This document shows positions 1-8,272 of a stretch of DNA of 21,466 bases, piece after piece (the first letter of the stretch is position 1; every line of letters starts with the position of its first letter). The position numbers and the translations under genes were made by a program. The DNA comes from GBS-DC sp037442365. Its GTDB lineage: Bacteria; Armatimonadota; Fimbriimonadia; Fimbriimonadales; GBS-DC. The stretch is taken from the NCBI GenBank assembly GCA_037442365.1, contig JBBIQK010000051.1, positions 1-21,466 on the forward strand, given 5' to 3'. Below the pieces are notes generated by a model. It ran no database searches. It saw only the letters and a program-made list of their open reading frames with translations, and was not told where the DNA came from.

Positions 1-1583
1 GTTTCGGGGATGGGCGCGTTGTAGGCGGCGGCAAGCGCCAGCGCCAGCACCGTGCGCGTGTCCGCAGGGTCGATAATCCCATCGTCCCACAGGCGCGCCG
101 TGCTGTAGAATGCGCTGCTCTCTTCGGCGTACTTGTCCAGAATGGGCTGTTTGAAGGCGGTTTGCTCTTCCTCGCTCATCGTCTGCCCCTTCGCCGCCAG
201 CTGGTCTAACTTGACCGTGAGCAGCACATTCGCCGCCTGCTCCCCGCCCATCACGGCGATTCGGGCGTTGGGGTACATCCAGAGCCAGCGGGGCTGGTAG
301 GCGCGTCCGCACATCGCGTAGTTGCCCGCGCCATACGAGCCGCCAATCACCACGGTGAACTTGGGCACTTCCGCGCTGGCGACCGCCGTCACCATCTTCG
401 CGCCGTGCTTGGCGATGCCTTCGTTTTCGTATTTCTTGCCCACCATGAAGCCCGTGATGTTCTGCAGGAACACCAGCGGGATGCGCCGCTGGCAGCACAG
501 CTCGATGAAGTGTGCGCCCTTCTGCGCACTTTCGGAAAACAGGATGCCGTTGTTGGCGACGATGCCGACGGGGAAGCCGTGAATGTGCGCGAAGCCGCAC
601 ACCAGCGTCTGCCCGAAGCGCGCCTTGAACTCCAGAAAGCGGCTGCCGTCCACGATGCGGGCAATCACCTCGCGCACTTCGAACGGCTGGCGCAGGTCGC
701 GCGGCAGGATGCCGTAGATTTCGGCGGGGTCGTAGCGCGGCTCTTCAGGCGGCTGCAGGTCAGCAGGGAGGTGCTTCGTGATATTCAAGTGCGCCACGAT
801 GTCGCGGGCAATCTGGAGAGCGTGCAGGTCGTTCTCGGCGAAGTAGTCGGCGACGCCTGAGATGCGGGTATGCACCTCCGCGCCGCCCAGCTCCTCCGCG
901 CTCACCACCTCGCCTGTGGCGGCTTTCACCAGTGGCGGACCGCCCAGAAAAATCGTGCCCTGCTGCTTGACGATAATCGCCTGATCGCTCATCGCGGGCA
1001 CATACGCGCCTCCCGCCGTGCAGGAACCCATCACCAGCGCAATCTGCGGGATGCCCAGCGCAGACATCCGCGCCTGATTGTAAAAGATACGTCCGAAGTG
1101 GTCGCGGTCGGGGAACACCTCCGCCTGCAACGGCAGGTACGCGCCCCCCGAATCGACCAGATAGAGGCACGGCAGGCGGTTCTCCAGCGCAATCTCCTGC
1201 GCGCGCAGGTGCTTTTTGACCGTGATGGGGAAGTAAGTGCCCCCCTTGACGGTGGCGTCGTTGGCGACAATCATGCACTCTTTGCCGTGAATGACGCCGA
1301 CGCCGCCCACAACGCCTGCGCAGGGCGCCTCGTTGCCGTACATGTTGTACGCCGCCAGCGGCGCAAGTTCTAGAAAGGGCGTGTTGGGGTCAATCAGCGC
1401 GTCGATGCGCTCGCGGGCGGTGAGTTTGTTGCGGGCGCGGTGCTTGGCGAGCGCGTCCGCGCCGCCGCCCGCATGCGCCCACGCCAGCGCGTCGCGATAC
1501 TGCTGCAAAAGCGTCTCGAAGTGCGCCCGGTTCGCGCGAAACTCCTCGTCATTCGGGTTGATGTTGCTCTGAAGGACGGGCAT
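1..1583 (-). CDS. mccB: Methylcrotonyl-CoA carboxylase, carboxyltransferase (beta) subunit, 3' end cut by window
   Basis: The biotin-dependent carboxyltransferase half transfers CO2 from carboxybiotin to 3-methylcrotonyl-CoA in leucine catabolism, in the cytoplasm, in complex with a biotin carboxylase alpha subunit that is not in this window. About 527 codons are visible. They begin MPVLQSNINPNDEEF, the usual MCC-beta opening, and run off the left edge at NAPIPET, so only the last few residues (typically FGVFRM-like) should be missing. Family landmarks are DSGGAYLP followed by FPDRDHFGRIFYNQA in the N-half, and NITGFMVGKKYENEG plus GGSYGAGNYAMCGRAY in the C-half. These favour MCC over propionyl- or acetyl-CoA carboxylase. 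The gene starts 27 nt after the VWA gene. There is no Shine-Dalgarno, but TACACT lies 9 nt before the ATG. Substrate assignment is from motif similarity only; a close acyl-CoA paralogue such as geranyl-CoA carboxylase remains possible. Confidence 0.9.
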   Translation of the reverse strand, partial: MPVLQSNINPNDEEFRANRAHFETLLQQYRDALAWAHAGGGADALAKHRARNKLTARERIDALIDPNTPFLELAPLAAYNMYGNEAPCAGVVGGVGVIHGKECMIVANDATVKGGTYFPITVKKHLRAQEIALENRLPCLYLVDSGGAYLPLQAEVFPDRDHFGRIFYNQARMSALGIPQIALVMGSCTAGGAYVPAMSDQAIIVKQQGTIFLGGPPLVKAATGEVVSAEELGGAEVHTRISGVADYFAENDLHALQIARDIVAHLNITKHLPADLQPPEEPRYDPAEIYGILPRDLRQPFEVREVIARIVDGSRFLEFKARFGQTLVCGFAHIHGFPVGIVANNGILFSESAQKGAHFIELCCQRRIPLVFLQNITGFMVGKKYENEGIAKHGAKMVTAVASAEVPKFTVVIGGSYGAGNYAMCGRAYQPRWLWMYPNARIAVMGGEQAANVLLTVKLDQLAAKGQTMSEEEQTAFKQPILDKYAEESSAFYSTARLWDDGIIDPADTRTVLALALAAAYNAPIPE

Positions 1584-1610
1584 CGAGGCTGAAGTGTACC
1601 CGATTCGCGC

Positions 1611-3443
1611 TCACGACCGCTTCACAAACACCCACCACTCCACCATTAGCAGGGCGAGCAGCGCGAGCGCGATCGGCTTCCACAAATCGCGCAGGGTGGT
1701 GAGCGTGTTCTGCGCCGCGACCGATTGGCCGCCCAGCTGAATGCTCGTGCGCGGCTGGATGTTCGACTCGTCGGCGTGCATCAGGTTCGCAGCAATCCGA
1801 ATCTCGGTTTTGCGCCCCTGCAGGGTATGCACGCCTGAACGCTCCAGTCCGGGGATGACCACCGCACCCTCGTTCACGGGGAAGGCGCGCGTGTCGCCGT
1901 CGGGATCGCGCAGAGTGAGTTCGGTTTCAGCGGGGTCAACAGCGAGGCTGAAAGGCGCGCCCGTGCGCACGGTCAAGTCCGTTGCGGTCTGCTGCTCGCC
2001 GACCGCCCAGCGCAGCAGGTTCGCGATGAAAATCGGAAAGGCGGGCTGCAACGGGAAATCCGACTCCAGCAGGTCCCACCCGATTCCGACCCACCGCCTG
2101 CCCTGATGCTCGCCCGCGACGATGAGGGGCGTTTGCTGGCTCTCGGCGAGCGGTTTCGCCCACGGCGCAGGCGTGAGGCGCGGCGCGCTGTCAATCAGCA
2201 GGCTGCCCAGCTCCAGATAGCGCATCAGCGGGTGTTCGCGCTCCCACAGCACCACGCGCGGCGCGCGCACGGGCTGCCCCAGCGCGGCAATCGGACCGCC
2301 CTGCGCCTTGATGACCATCACGGCGCGCGCTTTGACGGGTACAGGCGCGACGCGATCAAAGATAATCAGCTCGTAGTTGCCTCCGCCGACGCGCTCGCCG
2401 CGTTCGCTGTCGGGCACACTGGGCGCTTTTTCTAACTTCACATTTGGCTCCAGCACGAGCGCGCGCTCCAGAAAGAAGTTCCCCTCGCCCACCAGCAGCA
2501 CACGGATGGGCTTCTGTAGCACGCCCACGCGGAAGGCGCGATTGTCCGTCTCCAGCGCATCGTCTACCTTGAGGCGCGCCTCCAGCGGTTCGGGCAGCTG
2601 GCGCGCCGTCAGCGTCTGCCCGACAGTTTGCCCGCCTTCAACCGTGAGGGCGCGCGCATCGATGAGTTTGCCCCCTGCATAGAACTCCAGGACGGCTTGC
2701 TTGCGCTGGTCGCCGTAGTTGCGAACGCCGACGAACCACTCCAGTCCGCCGCCGCGCTCCTGCACATCCATCGCGGTAATCGCGAGGTTGTCGCGGCTTG
2801 TGCCCAGCGATTCAAACACCAGCTTCGCGCTGCCCGCCGAGAAGTCGCTCACGGGCGGGAACGCGCCGTCGGAGAGCAGCACGATACGGCTCTCGTTCGA
2901 TTTGCCCACCAGCGCGGCGGCAAGGCGCAGCGCCTCGTCCAGATTGCCTGCTGTGTCTGTCGGGCGGATTTGTTGGATGGCGTTGAGCAGCTTCTGCTTA
3001 TCGCTGGTGAGCGACGCCAGCACGCGCACCTGCGCGCCCGCCTCGATAATCGCCAGTTGCTCGCCCGGGTTGAGTTCCTGCACGAATCGGCGCAGGCGAT
3101 TTTTGGCGGCGTCCAATCGCGAGGGCGACACATCCGTCGCACGCATACTGGCGGAGGTGTCCACCACGATGACCGACTGTCCGGGCAGCCCCTTCGCCTG
3201 CATCATCGGGCGCGCGAGAGCAGTCAGCAATAAGAGCGCCGCCAGCAGTTGCAAAAACAGCAGCAGGTTTGGACGCAGCTTCTGAAACAGCGCGTTCGCC
3301 CGCACATCGGTCGTAATCGCAGGAAAGAGGAACTTCGCGGGCACACGCACCTCGCGCCGCCGCACCTTCAGCAGGTACAGCAGGATGATAAACCCTGCCA
3401 CAGGGATGAACCAGAGCAACGCCCCCAGCGACTGGAACTGCAT
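1611..3443 (-). CDS. BatA-like von Willebrand factor A membrane protein
   Basis: This 610-residue protein has the BatA/aerotolerance N-terminal layout. A first membrane helix spans about residues 8-25, a conserved basic linker follows (LKVRRREVRVPAKFLFP), and a second helix spans about 60-77, ending LTALARP. A VWA domain then starts near residue 91 with the MIDAS motif DTSAS (D95, S97, S99); the later threonine (DTAGNLDEAL) and LLSDG strand are also visible. A long beta-rich region follows, and a last helix (LALLALLMVEWWVFV) lies just before the C-terminus KRS. VWA/MIDAS domains bind protein partners through a metal ion. Members of this family often go with MoxR ATPases, but none is seen here. 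The gene starts 9 nt after the SLBB export gene's stop with no Shine-Dalgarno; TAAAAT sits exactly 6 nt before the ATG. Family assignment is good; its cellular role and any link to polysaccharide export are unknown. Confidence 0.85.
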   Translation of the reverse strand: MQFQSLGALLWFIPVAGFIILLYLLKVRRREVRVPAKFLFPAITTDVRANALFQKLRPNLLLFLQLLAALLLLTALARPMMQAKGLPGQSVIVVDTSASMRATDVSPSRLDAAKNRLRRFVQELNPGEQLAIIEAGAQVRVLASLTSDKQKLLNAIQQIRPTDTAGNLDEALRLAAALVGKSNESRIVLLSDGAFPPVSDFSAGSAKLVFESLGTSRDNLAITAMDVQERGGGLEWFVGVRNYGDQRKQAVLEFYAGGKLIDARALTVEGGQTVGQTLTARQLPEPLEARLKVDDALETDNRAFRVGVLQKPIRVLLVGEGNFFLERALVLEPNVKLEKAPSVPDSERGERVGGGNYELIIFDRVAPVPVKARAVMVIKAQGGPIAALGQPVRAPRVVLWEREHPLMRYLELGSLLIDSAPRLTPAPWAKPLAESQQTPLIVAGEHQGRRWVGIGWDLLESDFPLQPAFPIFIANLLRWAVGEQQTATDLTVRTGAPFSLAVDPAETELTLRDPDGDTRAFPVNEGAVVIPGLERSGVHTLQGRKTEIRIAANLMHADESNIQPRTSIQLGGQSVAAQNTLTTLRDLWKPIALALLALLMVEWWVFVKRS

Positions 3444-3449
3444 AACGCA

Positions 3450-3455
3450 ATTTTA
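3450..3455 (-). promoter_or_regulatory. -10-like hexamer TAAAAT at the VWA gene start
   Basis: Read on the minus strand, TAAAAT ends 6 nt before the ATG of the VWA gene and overlaps the stop codon of the upstream SLBB gene. No Shine-Dalgarno lies in the gap. If used as a -10 element, transcription would begin at or next to the A of the ATG, giving a leaderless mRNA. No clear -35 was recognised. Confidence 0.45.
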
Positions 3456-4583
3456 CCGCACCCAGCCTAATTCGTTGGCGAGATTGAGGATGGAAACCGC
3501 CGTCAAAATCTGTCCCAGTTCGAGGCGGTTCACTTCCGAAAGGTAGATTACATCCCCTTCTCGAATGGGCGGGTTCGCCTCCAGTTGACCGCGTTTGAGA
3601 AACTGCTGGTAGGGTATGCGCAGGCGTTTGAGGGAGTCGCCCTCGATGCGCAGCACGGTCACGGACGAGGTGATCGCGCGTGGGGTCATACCGCCCGCCT
3701 GCGCAATCGCGTCGGAGAGCAGAAACGGCTTGCCTTCGGGGATGGGATAATAGCCTGGTTGCGCCACCTGACCGACGATGGCATACCGTTGCAGGTTCTG
3801 CGGCACGACAATCACATCGCCATCCTGCAGGGCTGGGTTATTGCTTTCGCTGGTGTCACCCTGCACGCTGGCGCGGTAGAGGTCGAAGGGGATAATAATG
3901 CCCTGTCGGTCGATAAAGGCGCGTTTGAGGGCAGCGAATTCCGTGACGCCTTCTGCCTGCGCAATTGCCTGCAGCGCGCGCACATCGGCGTCGAGGTCGT
4001 AGTTGCCCGGGCGCTTCACCTCGCCCAGAATGGCGACTCGAATCGCGGGCTTCTGCTGCACGCTGAGCAGGTCGCCCGGTTGCAGGAGGTAGTTCGTGCG
4101 CTGGTCGCCGCGATGGAGAATCGCAGGCAGATCAATACGAAGGGTCTGCTCTCCACGGATGAGGGTCGCCACAGTGCGCTCTGGGAGAGCTTTCAAGCCT
4201 TCCGCAGCGGCGATGGCGTCCGCCACACGCCAGCGCGGCTGAATCGGATACGCACCCGGCCGGTTCAGCTGTCCCTCCACGAACACCAGCTGCGGACGCG
4301 CCTGCTTGAGTGAGACGAACACTTCAGGATTGCGCAGGCGCACGGCTAACCGCTCCCGTAGCAACTCGCTCAGTTGCTGCAGGGTCAATCCACGCACCTG
4401 CAGACTGCCCACACCGGGAAACACCACACTTCCATCGGGCGGCACGGTATATTCGCCGCTGAACTGTTCATGGCGCAACACTACCACGGCGATCACATCG
4501 CTCGTGTCGAGGGTGTAATCAGCGGGTTGCGCATGAGCCATAACCACCATCAGCGCCGTCAGTAAGCCCCAGAACGCTCTCAT
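3453..4583 (-). CDS. Wza-like polysaccharide export protein with SLBB domains
   Basis: This is a 376-residue periplasmic/outer-membrane export protein of the Poly_export/SLBB type, which forms or feeds the outer-membrane channel for exopolysaccharide. It begins with a signal peptide (MRAFWGLLTALMVVMAHAQ, likely cleaved after AHA). The polysaccharide export domain follows (YTLDTSDVIAVVV through RLRNPEVFVSLKQARP), then about three SLBB repeats with the typical VFVEGQLNRPGAYPI, VAILGEVKRPGNYDL and YAIVGQVAQPGYYPI openings, each ending in a GD(L/V)I-type strand. There is no lipobox cysteine, unlike E. coli Wza, so it is probably not lipidated. Its ATG overlaps the stop of the chain-length gene (ATGA), and a GGAGGAGAG Shine-Dalgarno lies inside that gene. 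The two are therefore translationally coupled and almost certainly work in one secretion system. Glycosyltransferases and flippase or polymerase genes are not in the window. Confidence 0.9.
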   Translation of the reverse strand: MRAFWGLLTALMVVMAHAQPADYTLDTSDVIAVVVLRHEQFSGEYTVPPDGSVVFPGVGSLQVRGLTLQQLSELLRERLAVRLRNPEVFVSLKQARPQLVFVEGQLNRPGAYPIQPRWRVADAIAAAEGLKALPERTVATLIRGEQTLRIDLPAILHRGDQRTNYLLQPGDLLSVQQKPAIRVAILGEVKRPGNYDLDADVRALQAIAQAEGVTEFAALKRAFIDRQGIIIPFDLYRASVQGDTSESNNPALQDGDVIVVPQNLQRYAIVGQVAQPGYYPIPEGKPFLLSDAIAQAGGMTPRAITSSVTVLRIEGDSLKRLRIPYQQFLKRGQLEANPPIREGDVIYLSEVNRLELGQILTAVSILNLANELGWVR

Positions 4584-4960
4584 ACGCCGCTCTCCTCCAC
4601 CAGTACCACGCCCACCAGTCGGTCGCCCGTCTGTTGCAGCATTCGATAGGTTGCCTCATCCAGTCGGTAGCCTCTGGGCGCGACGAGAATCAGCCGTTCT
4701 GCAGCGGGCACAGTGGGCAAATCGGGTGAGGCTGCCTGCAGACGCAAGACGCCGTTCGCGGGCGGCACAGCGGGCAGGTTCGACTCCATCTCGGACGCGC
4801 CCCCAGCCTCAAACGCGCGCGCCAGTTGCTGGGCAAAGGACTTCGCATGCACATCGAGGGGCATCACTGCGGCGGTGTGCCACCCATCGCCGCCGCCGAT
4901 CGCACGCAGTTGCCAGCCGAGCAACTGAATCTGGGCGGGCGCAAGGGAACCGCGCGCCTC
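4580..4960 (-). other. Degenerate BY-kinase-like C-terminal module of the chain-length protein
   Basis: After the second membrane helix, in the position where Wzc/CapB-type BY-kinases carry a P-loop ATPase, the sequence keeps the expected order of elements with broken motifs. A strand (HTAAVMPL) runs into VHAKSFAQQLARAFEAGG, matching the usual GKS-x-AxNLAxAxAxxG helix but with alanine replacing the P-loop glycine. The Walker A' and B segments (DxD/DxPP) are missing or shortened. The end, LILVAPRGYRLDEAT followed by DRLVGVVLVE, matches the terminal VxxVVR and GVVLN strands. There is no C-terminal tyrosine cluster. The alignment is by eye only. Confidence 0.55.
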
Positions 4961-6367
4961 TAATAGCACAGGCGCGCCCAGCAGCCGCTCCACCTCCCAG
5001 CGATTGGTCAGCGCGCGGTTGCGAAGCGCTGCCCCCAGCGCCATAAAAATCCCCAGCATCAGCCCCAACACCATGCCCAGCCCTGTAGAAAACACGGGGC
5101 GTGGGAACACGGGACGATCGGGCACGGCAGGCGGTTGCAGCAAGATGGGCGAGACCTTGCCGATGAGCTGCTGCGCCCGCGCCTGCTCGTAGGCGCGGGT
5201 TTTCTCTGTCCAGATGGTGAGCGCGGCGTCATACTGGCGCTTGAGGGCGGCATATTCTGCCATCACATCGGGCGTCTGGCGGAACAGACGCTCGAACTGG
5301 GCTTGCTGCTGCCCCAACACACCCAGTGACGCCTGAGTTGCCTGGAGATTGCTCTGTGCCTCCAACAACGCTTTCAACAAATCCTGATACACAGGATTGA
5401 CCGACTCCTGCTTGGACAGGGTTAAAAACTGCTGGTCTATGGCACGGGCGAGGATAGCTTCGCGCTCCCGCTTCGCTTGTGCAATCTGCTCTTCCAGAAT
5501 CTTAACTTCGGGCGCGCTGGGTTGGAATTCCTGCAGCAAGCCGCTGCGTTCAATTTCCAGCTCCGCAATTTTGGCATTTAGCTGCTGCACTTCAGGCGGG
5601 ACAGCAAGGCTGCGCGCCGCTTCGTAAAAGCGCGGCTGACGCTGGAGCTGTTTCTCAATGGCTTCAATCTGCTGCTCCAGCGCGAGACGCTGCGATTCCA
5701 GCGTGCGTCTTTGCTCCTGCAGGTCAGCGTACTTTTCAATTGATTTGGTCAGCTCCGCTTCTGGAGCGACCATCTGCTGTCGCTTGAGAAATGCCGTGAG
5801 CTGTTGGCTCACATCCTGCAGGCGTTTTTCCTGCGCGTCCAGCTCGCGACTGAGTTTCTCGACCAGTGTAGTGGGATTTTGCTCGTACAGGGTGCGCACA
5901 TATTGTAGATAGTTCTGCGCCCAGATCTGCGCCAGCCGTTGCGCGCCTTCGGCGGTTGCATCCGATGTTGCCAGTTGCACGACATTCGTGTTGCGCAGGG
6001 CAGACGCGCGGAACCGCTTCGCGAAGTCGCGGTAAGGCTCGTCGATACCGGATTGCCGTTGCACCTGCTCAAGCAGCGGTCGCGAGAGCAGAATCTCCAC
6101 CTGCGTATTCAGGTCCGGGCTGCCCGCGCCTATGAGGGACGCAAGCGCGCCGCTGCTGCCTCCTAACCCCGCGCCTGTGGGGCTTTCCACGAGCAGTTTC
6201 GCTTCTGCCTCATAGCGCCGCTCGCTGAATATCACAATCGTAAGTGCCAGCACAACGCCCAACACAACGCCCGCCGCGACCCACCTCCACTGACGGCGCA
6301 GCGCATCCGTCAACCACTGTATCGAGATTAGCTCATGCCGTTCCGCCCAGCGTTCCATCGCTGACAA
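4580..6367 (-). CDS. Wzz/GumC-like chain-length protein with degenerate BY-kinase-like tail
   Basis: This inner-membrane co-polymerase controls polysaccharide chain length and export and partners with the coupled SLBB protein. Landmarks are a Wzz-type N-terminus (ISIQWLTDALRRQWRWVAAG), a first membrane helix near residues 32-50, and a long periplasmic coiled coil rich in Gln/Glu/Leu (about 160-400). A proline-rich segment (PPAVPDRPVFPRP) then leads into a second helix (about 428-450). The roughly 125 residues after it resemble a bacterial tyrosine kinase module (see the separate entry), but catalytic motifs are lost, so this is a co-polymerase and not an active kinase. Coordinates use a TTG at 6365-6367, weakly supported by AGGT upstream. 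An in-frame ATG at 6356-6358, three codons later, is equally or more likely because TATTAT lies 8 nt before it. The preceding GlmL gene's stop is 18 nt upstream on the same strand. Confidence 0.85.
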   Translation of the reverse strand: MSAMERWAERHELISIQWLTDALRRQWRWVAAGVVLGVVLALTIVIFSERRYEAEAKLLVESPTGAGLGGSSGALASLIGAGSPDLNTQVEILLSRPLLEQVQRQSGIDEPYRDFAKRFRASALRNTNVVQLATSDATAEGAQRLAQIWAQNYLQYVRTLYEQNPTTLVEKLSRELDAQEKRLQDVSQQLTAFLKRQQMVAPEAELTKSIEKYADLQEQRRTLESQRLALEQQIEAIEKQLQRQPRFYEAARSLAVPPEVQQLNAKIAELEIERSGLLQEFQPSAPEVKILEEQIAQAKREREAILARAIDQQFLTLSKQESVNPVYQDLLKALLEAQSNLQATQASLGVLGQQQAQFERLFRQTPDVMAEYAALKRQYDAALTIWTEKTRAYEQARAQQLIGKVSPILLQPPAVPDRPVFPRPVFSTGLGMVLGLMLGIFMALGAALRNRALTNRWEVERLLGAPVLLEARGSLAPAQIQLLGWQLRAIGGGDGWHTAAVMPLDVHAKSFAQQLARAFEAGGASEMESNLPAVPPANGVLRLQAASPDLPTVPAAERLILVAPRGYRLDEATYRMLQQTGDRLVGVVLVEESGV

Positions 6368-6372
6368 TAATA
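6367..6372 (-). promoter_or_regulatory. -10-like hexamer TATTAT before the chain-length gene
   Basis: On the minus strand TATTAT ends 8 nt before the ATG at 6356-6358. It would fit a leaderless or near-leaderless transcript and argues for that ATG over the TTG at 6365-6367, which the hexamer partly overlaps. Only a weak AGGT is available as a Shine-Dalgarno. Confidence 0.35.
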
Positions 6373-6385
6373 CCTGAAGTCTCGC

Positions 6386-8161
6386 CTACGGTTTTGGCAG
6401 CCCCAGCGCGCTCATCCAGTCGATCAGTTTCTGGCGGCGCGCGGCGTCATCGGCGGGTAGTTGCAGGGGGCGTCCGCGTGTGTCCACTACAATCCCGACC
6501 ACGCCGCCCTCCAGCGTCGCCTCCACTGGGCGTCCCTTGCCTGCGCCGACATCGAACCCGCGCGCCGGCTTGAGAGTCGCCTGTAGCGCCTCACCGACGC
6601 CCAGCGGCAACACGCGCAACTCGCCGTAGCGGAAGGTCTCGCTCTTGCCGTTGTAGTCGATCGTGAGACACGGCTCGCCGTCCCTGCCCTGCCCCACGGG
6701 CGCCACGCACGAGCCCAGCCGAATCAGACAGTCGCGGTCGAACACCTGCGCCGCCGCCTCCGGATGCACCGTCGACAGCACGCCCAGCTGCGGCATCATG
6801 AAGATAGAGTCGACCGCCAGCATCGTGACGCCTTCGGGCTGGTAGGCGTCCATCATCATCAGCGCGGACTGGGCGCGCTTGGGCGCGTGGCTCAGCACCC
6901 CGCCGCTGCCGATAATCATATCCAGTGTCATCATTTGCACCAGCGTCCTGCCCGTCTCGGTCTGATCCAGCGCCTCGCCGATTGTGCGCTGCTGTTGTAC
7001 GCCTTTCAGCCCGCGCGCCAGCTGCTTGTGGTGGATGAACGCCAGTCGCAACGCCTCGCGCGAGACCGCCTGCTCCAGCAACAGGTCTTCGTAAGTCTGC
7101 GGGATGGTGGTCGGGCGAATCATCTTGTTGCGCAGGCGGTTGCGCACCTCATACTCCTCAATATCAAAGGGCAGCCAGCGGCGGATGTTCTGAATGCCCG
7201 CCTCCAGCATCACATTACAAATCGAGTAGCTCATGCCGAGGTTCGCGCTCACCGTGCGCGTGTAGTTGCCGTCGAACACCGAGAACACATCGGTCGTCGC
7301 GCCGCCAATATCCACGCCCAGAATGTTAATCCCACGCTGCTCGGCGATGGTGACCATAATCTTGCCCACCGCGTTCGGCGTGGACATAATATCGGCGGAA
7401 GTCCAGGTCATCAGCTTGGAGTAGCCCGGCGCCTGCTGCATCACGTGCTCCAGGAACAGTTCATGGATGGCTTCGCGGGCGGGTCCGAGGTTCTCGCGAT
7501 CCAGTTCAGGGCGCAGGTTGTCCACGATGCGCAGGTCGAATCGCTCACCCAATACATGCTGGATTTCCTCGCGGGCGTCCTTGTTGCCCGCGAAGATAAC
7601 GGGCAGGTTCATCGTGCCGAAGCGCGGGCGCGGGTCAGCGGCAATCAGCAGCTCCGCCAGCTCGACCAGGTGCGTAATCGTACCGCCGTCCGTACCGCCC
7701 GACAGCAGCACAATATCGGGGCGCAGCTCGCGCAGGCGTTGAATCTTCTGATAGTCTTTGCGCCCGTCGTCGATGGCGATTACATCCATGATAATTGCGC
7801 CTGCGCCCAGGGCGGCGCGCTGTGCGCTCTCGGCGGACATCTGGCGCACCACGCCCATCACCATCATCTGCAGCCCGCCGCCCGCGCTGGAGGTGGAGAG
7901 GTACAGGTCCACCCCGCGCGTCTCGTCCTGCTGGGGCGTGAGGATTTTGCCGTCCTGAATCAGCTGGCGTCCCGTGAGGTCTTCCAGCTCGCGCGTGGCG
8001 TTCAGTACCCCAATCGTCACATCGTCGAACGGGGCTTCGACGGTGGTGGGCGCTTCGCCGCGATTCACCAGACGGTACTCCTCGCCGCGCTTCTCTATCA
8101 AAATCGCTTTCGTGGTCGTGCTGCCGCAGTCGGTCGCCAGTATCGAGCGCACTTCCGCCAT
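6386..8161 (-). CDS. glmL: GlmL/MutL-family ASKHA ATPase (glutamate mutase accessory protein)
   Basis: This 591-residue protein is of the GlmL/MutL family, unrelated to mismatch-repair MutL. Members are encoded with adenosylcobalamin-dependent glutamate mutase or aminomutases and are thought to act as ATP-dependent accessory or reactivating factors. The ATPase fold is clear: phosphate-1 loop DCGSTTTK (residues 11-18), LLSGGTDGGT near 155, phosphate-2 loop GVDIGGATTDVF near 280, and the adenosine motif GSGGVLSHAPK near 415. A strong Shine-Dalgarno (AGGAGAGAGG) lies about 5 nt before the ATG, and TATACT lies further upstream as a likely -10. Neither a cobalamin-binding subunit (GlmS/MamB-like) nor a mutase large subunit is within the window, so the partner is unknown. 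The upstream neighbour is a divergent restriction-modification pair; the chain-length gene lies 18 nt downstream on the same strand. Confidence 0.85.
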   Translation of the reverse strand: MAEVRSILATDCGSTTTKAILIEKRGEEYRLVNRGEAPTTVEAPFDDVTIGVLNATRELEDLTGRQLIQDGKILTPQQDETRGVDLYLSTSSAGGGLQMMVMGVVRQMSAESAQRAALGAGAIIMDVIAIDDGRKDYQKIQRLRELRPDIVLLSGGTDGGTITHLVELAELLIAADPRPRFGTMNLPVIFAGNKDAREEIQHVLGERFDLRIVDNLRPELDRENLGPAREAIHELFLEHVMQQAPGYSKLMTWTSADIMSTPNAVGKIMVTIAEQRGINILGVDIGGATTDVFSVFDGNYTRTVSANLGMSYSICNVMLEAGIQNIRRWLPFDIEEYEVRNRLRNKMIRPTTIPQTYEDLLLEQAVSREALRLAFIHHKQLARGLKGVQQQRTIGEALDQTETGRTLVQMMTLDMIIGSGGVLSHAPKRAQSALMMMDAYQPEGVTMLAVDSIFMMPQLGVLSTVHPEAAAQVFDRDCLIRLGSCVAPVGQGRDGEPCLTIDYNGKSETFRYGELRVLPLGVGEALQATLKPARGFDVGAGKGRPVEATLEGGVVGIVVDTRGRPLQLPADDAARRQKLIDWMSALGLPKP

Positions 8162-8196
8162 AGAACCTCTCTCCTGCCCAGCTTCGGGCGTGCATG

Positions 8197-8202
8197 AGTA
8201 TA
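8197..8202 (-). promoter_or_regulatory. Likely -10 (TATACT) for the GlmL gene
   Basis: TATACT on the minus strand lies 35 nt before the GlmL ATG, giving room for a short leader with the AGGAGAGAGG Shine-Dalgarno. No convincing -35 hexamer sits 16-18 nt upstream. It falls in the 111-bp divergent gap shared with the restriction endonuclease gene. Confidence 0.4.
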
Positions 8203-8272
8203 CCCAGCCTGTGAGAAAAACGCCTTCCTGATTGTGGAGGAAATGGGCGTATGGCAGCGAATTTAGCTATGT

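Noticed and set aside
6764..8197. Long plus-strand open frame opposite the GlmL gene
   Set aside because: It is an antisense shadow of a well-supported gene; its composition is histidine/arginine/alanine-rich with no domain, as expected opposite GC-rich coding DNA.
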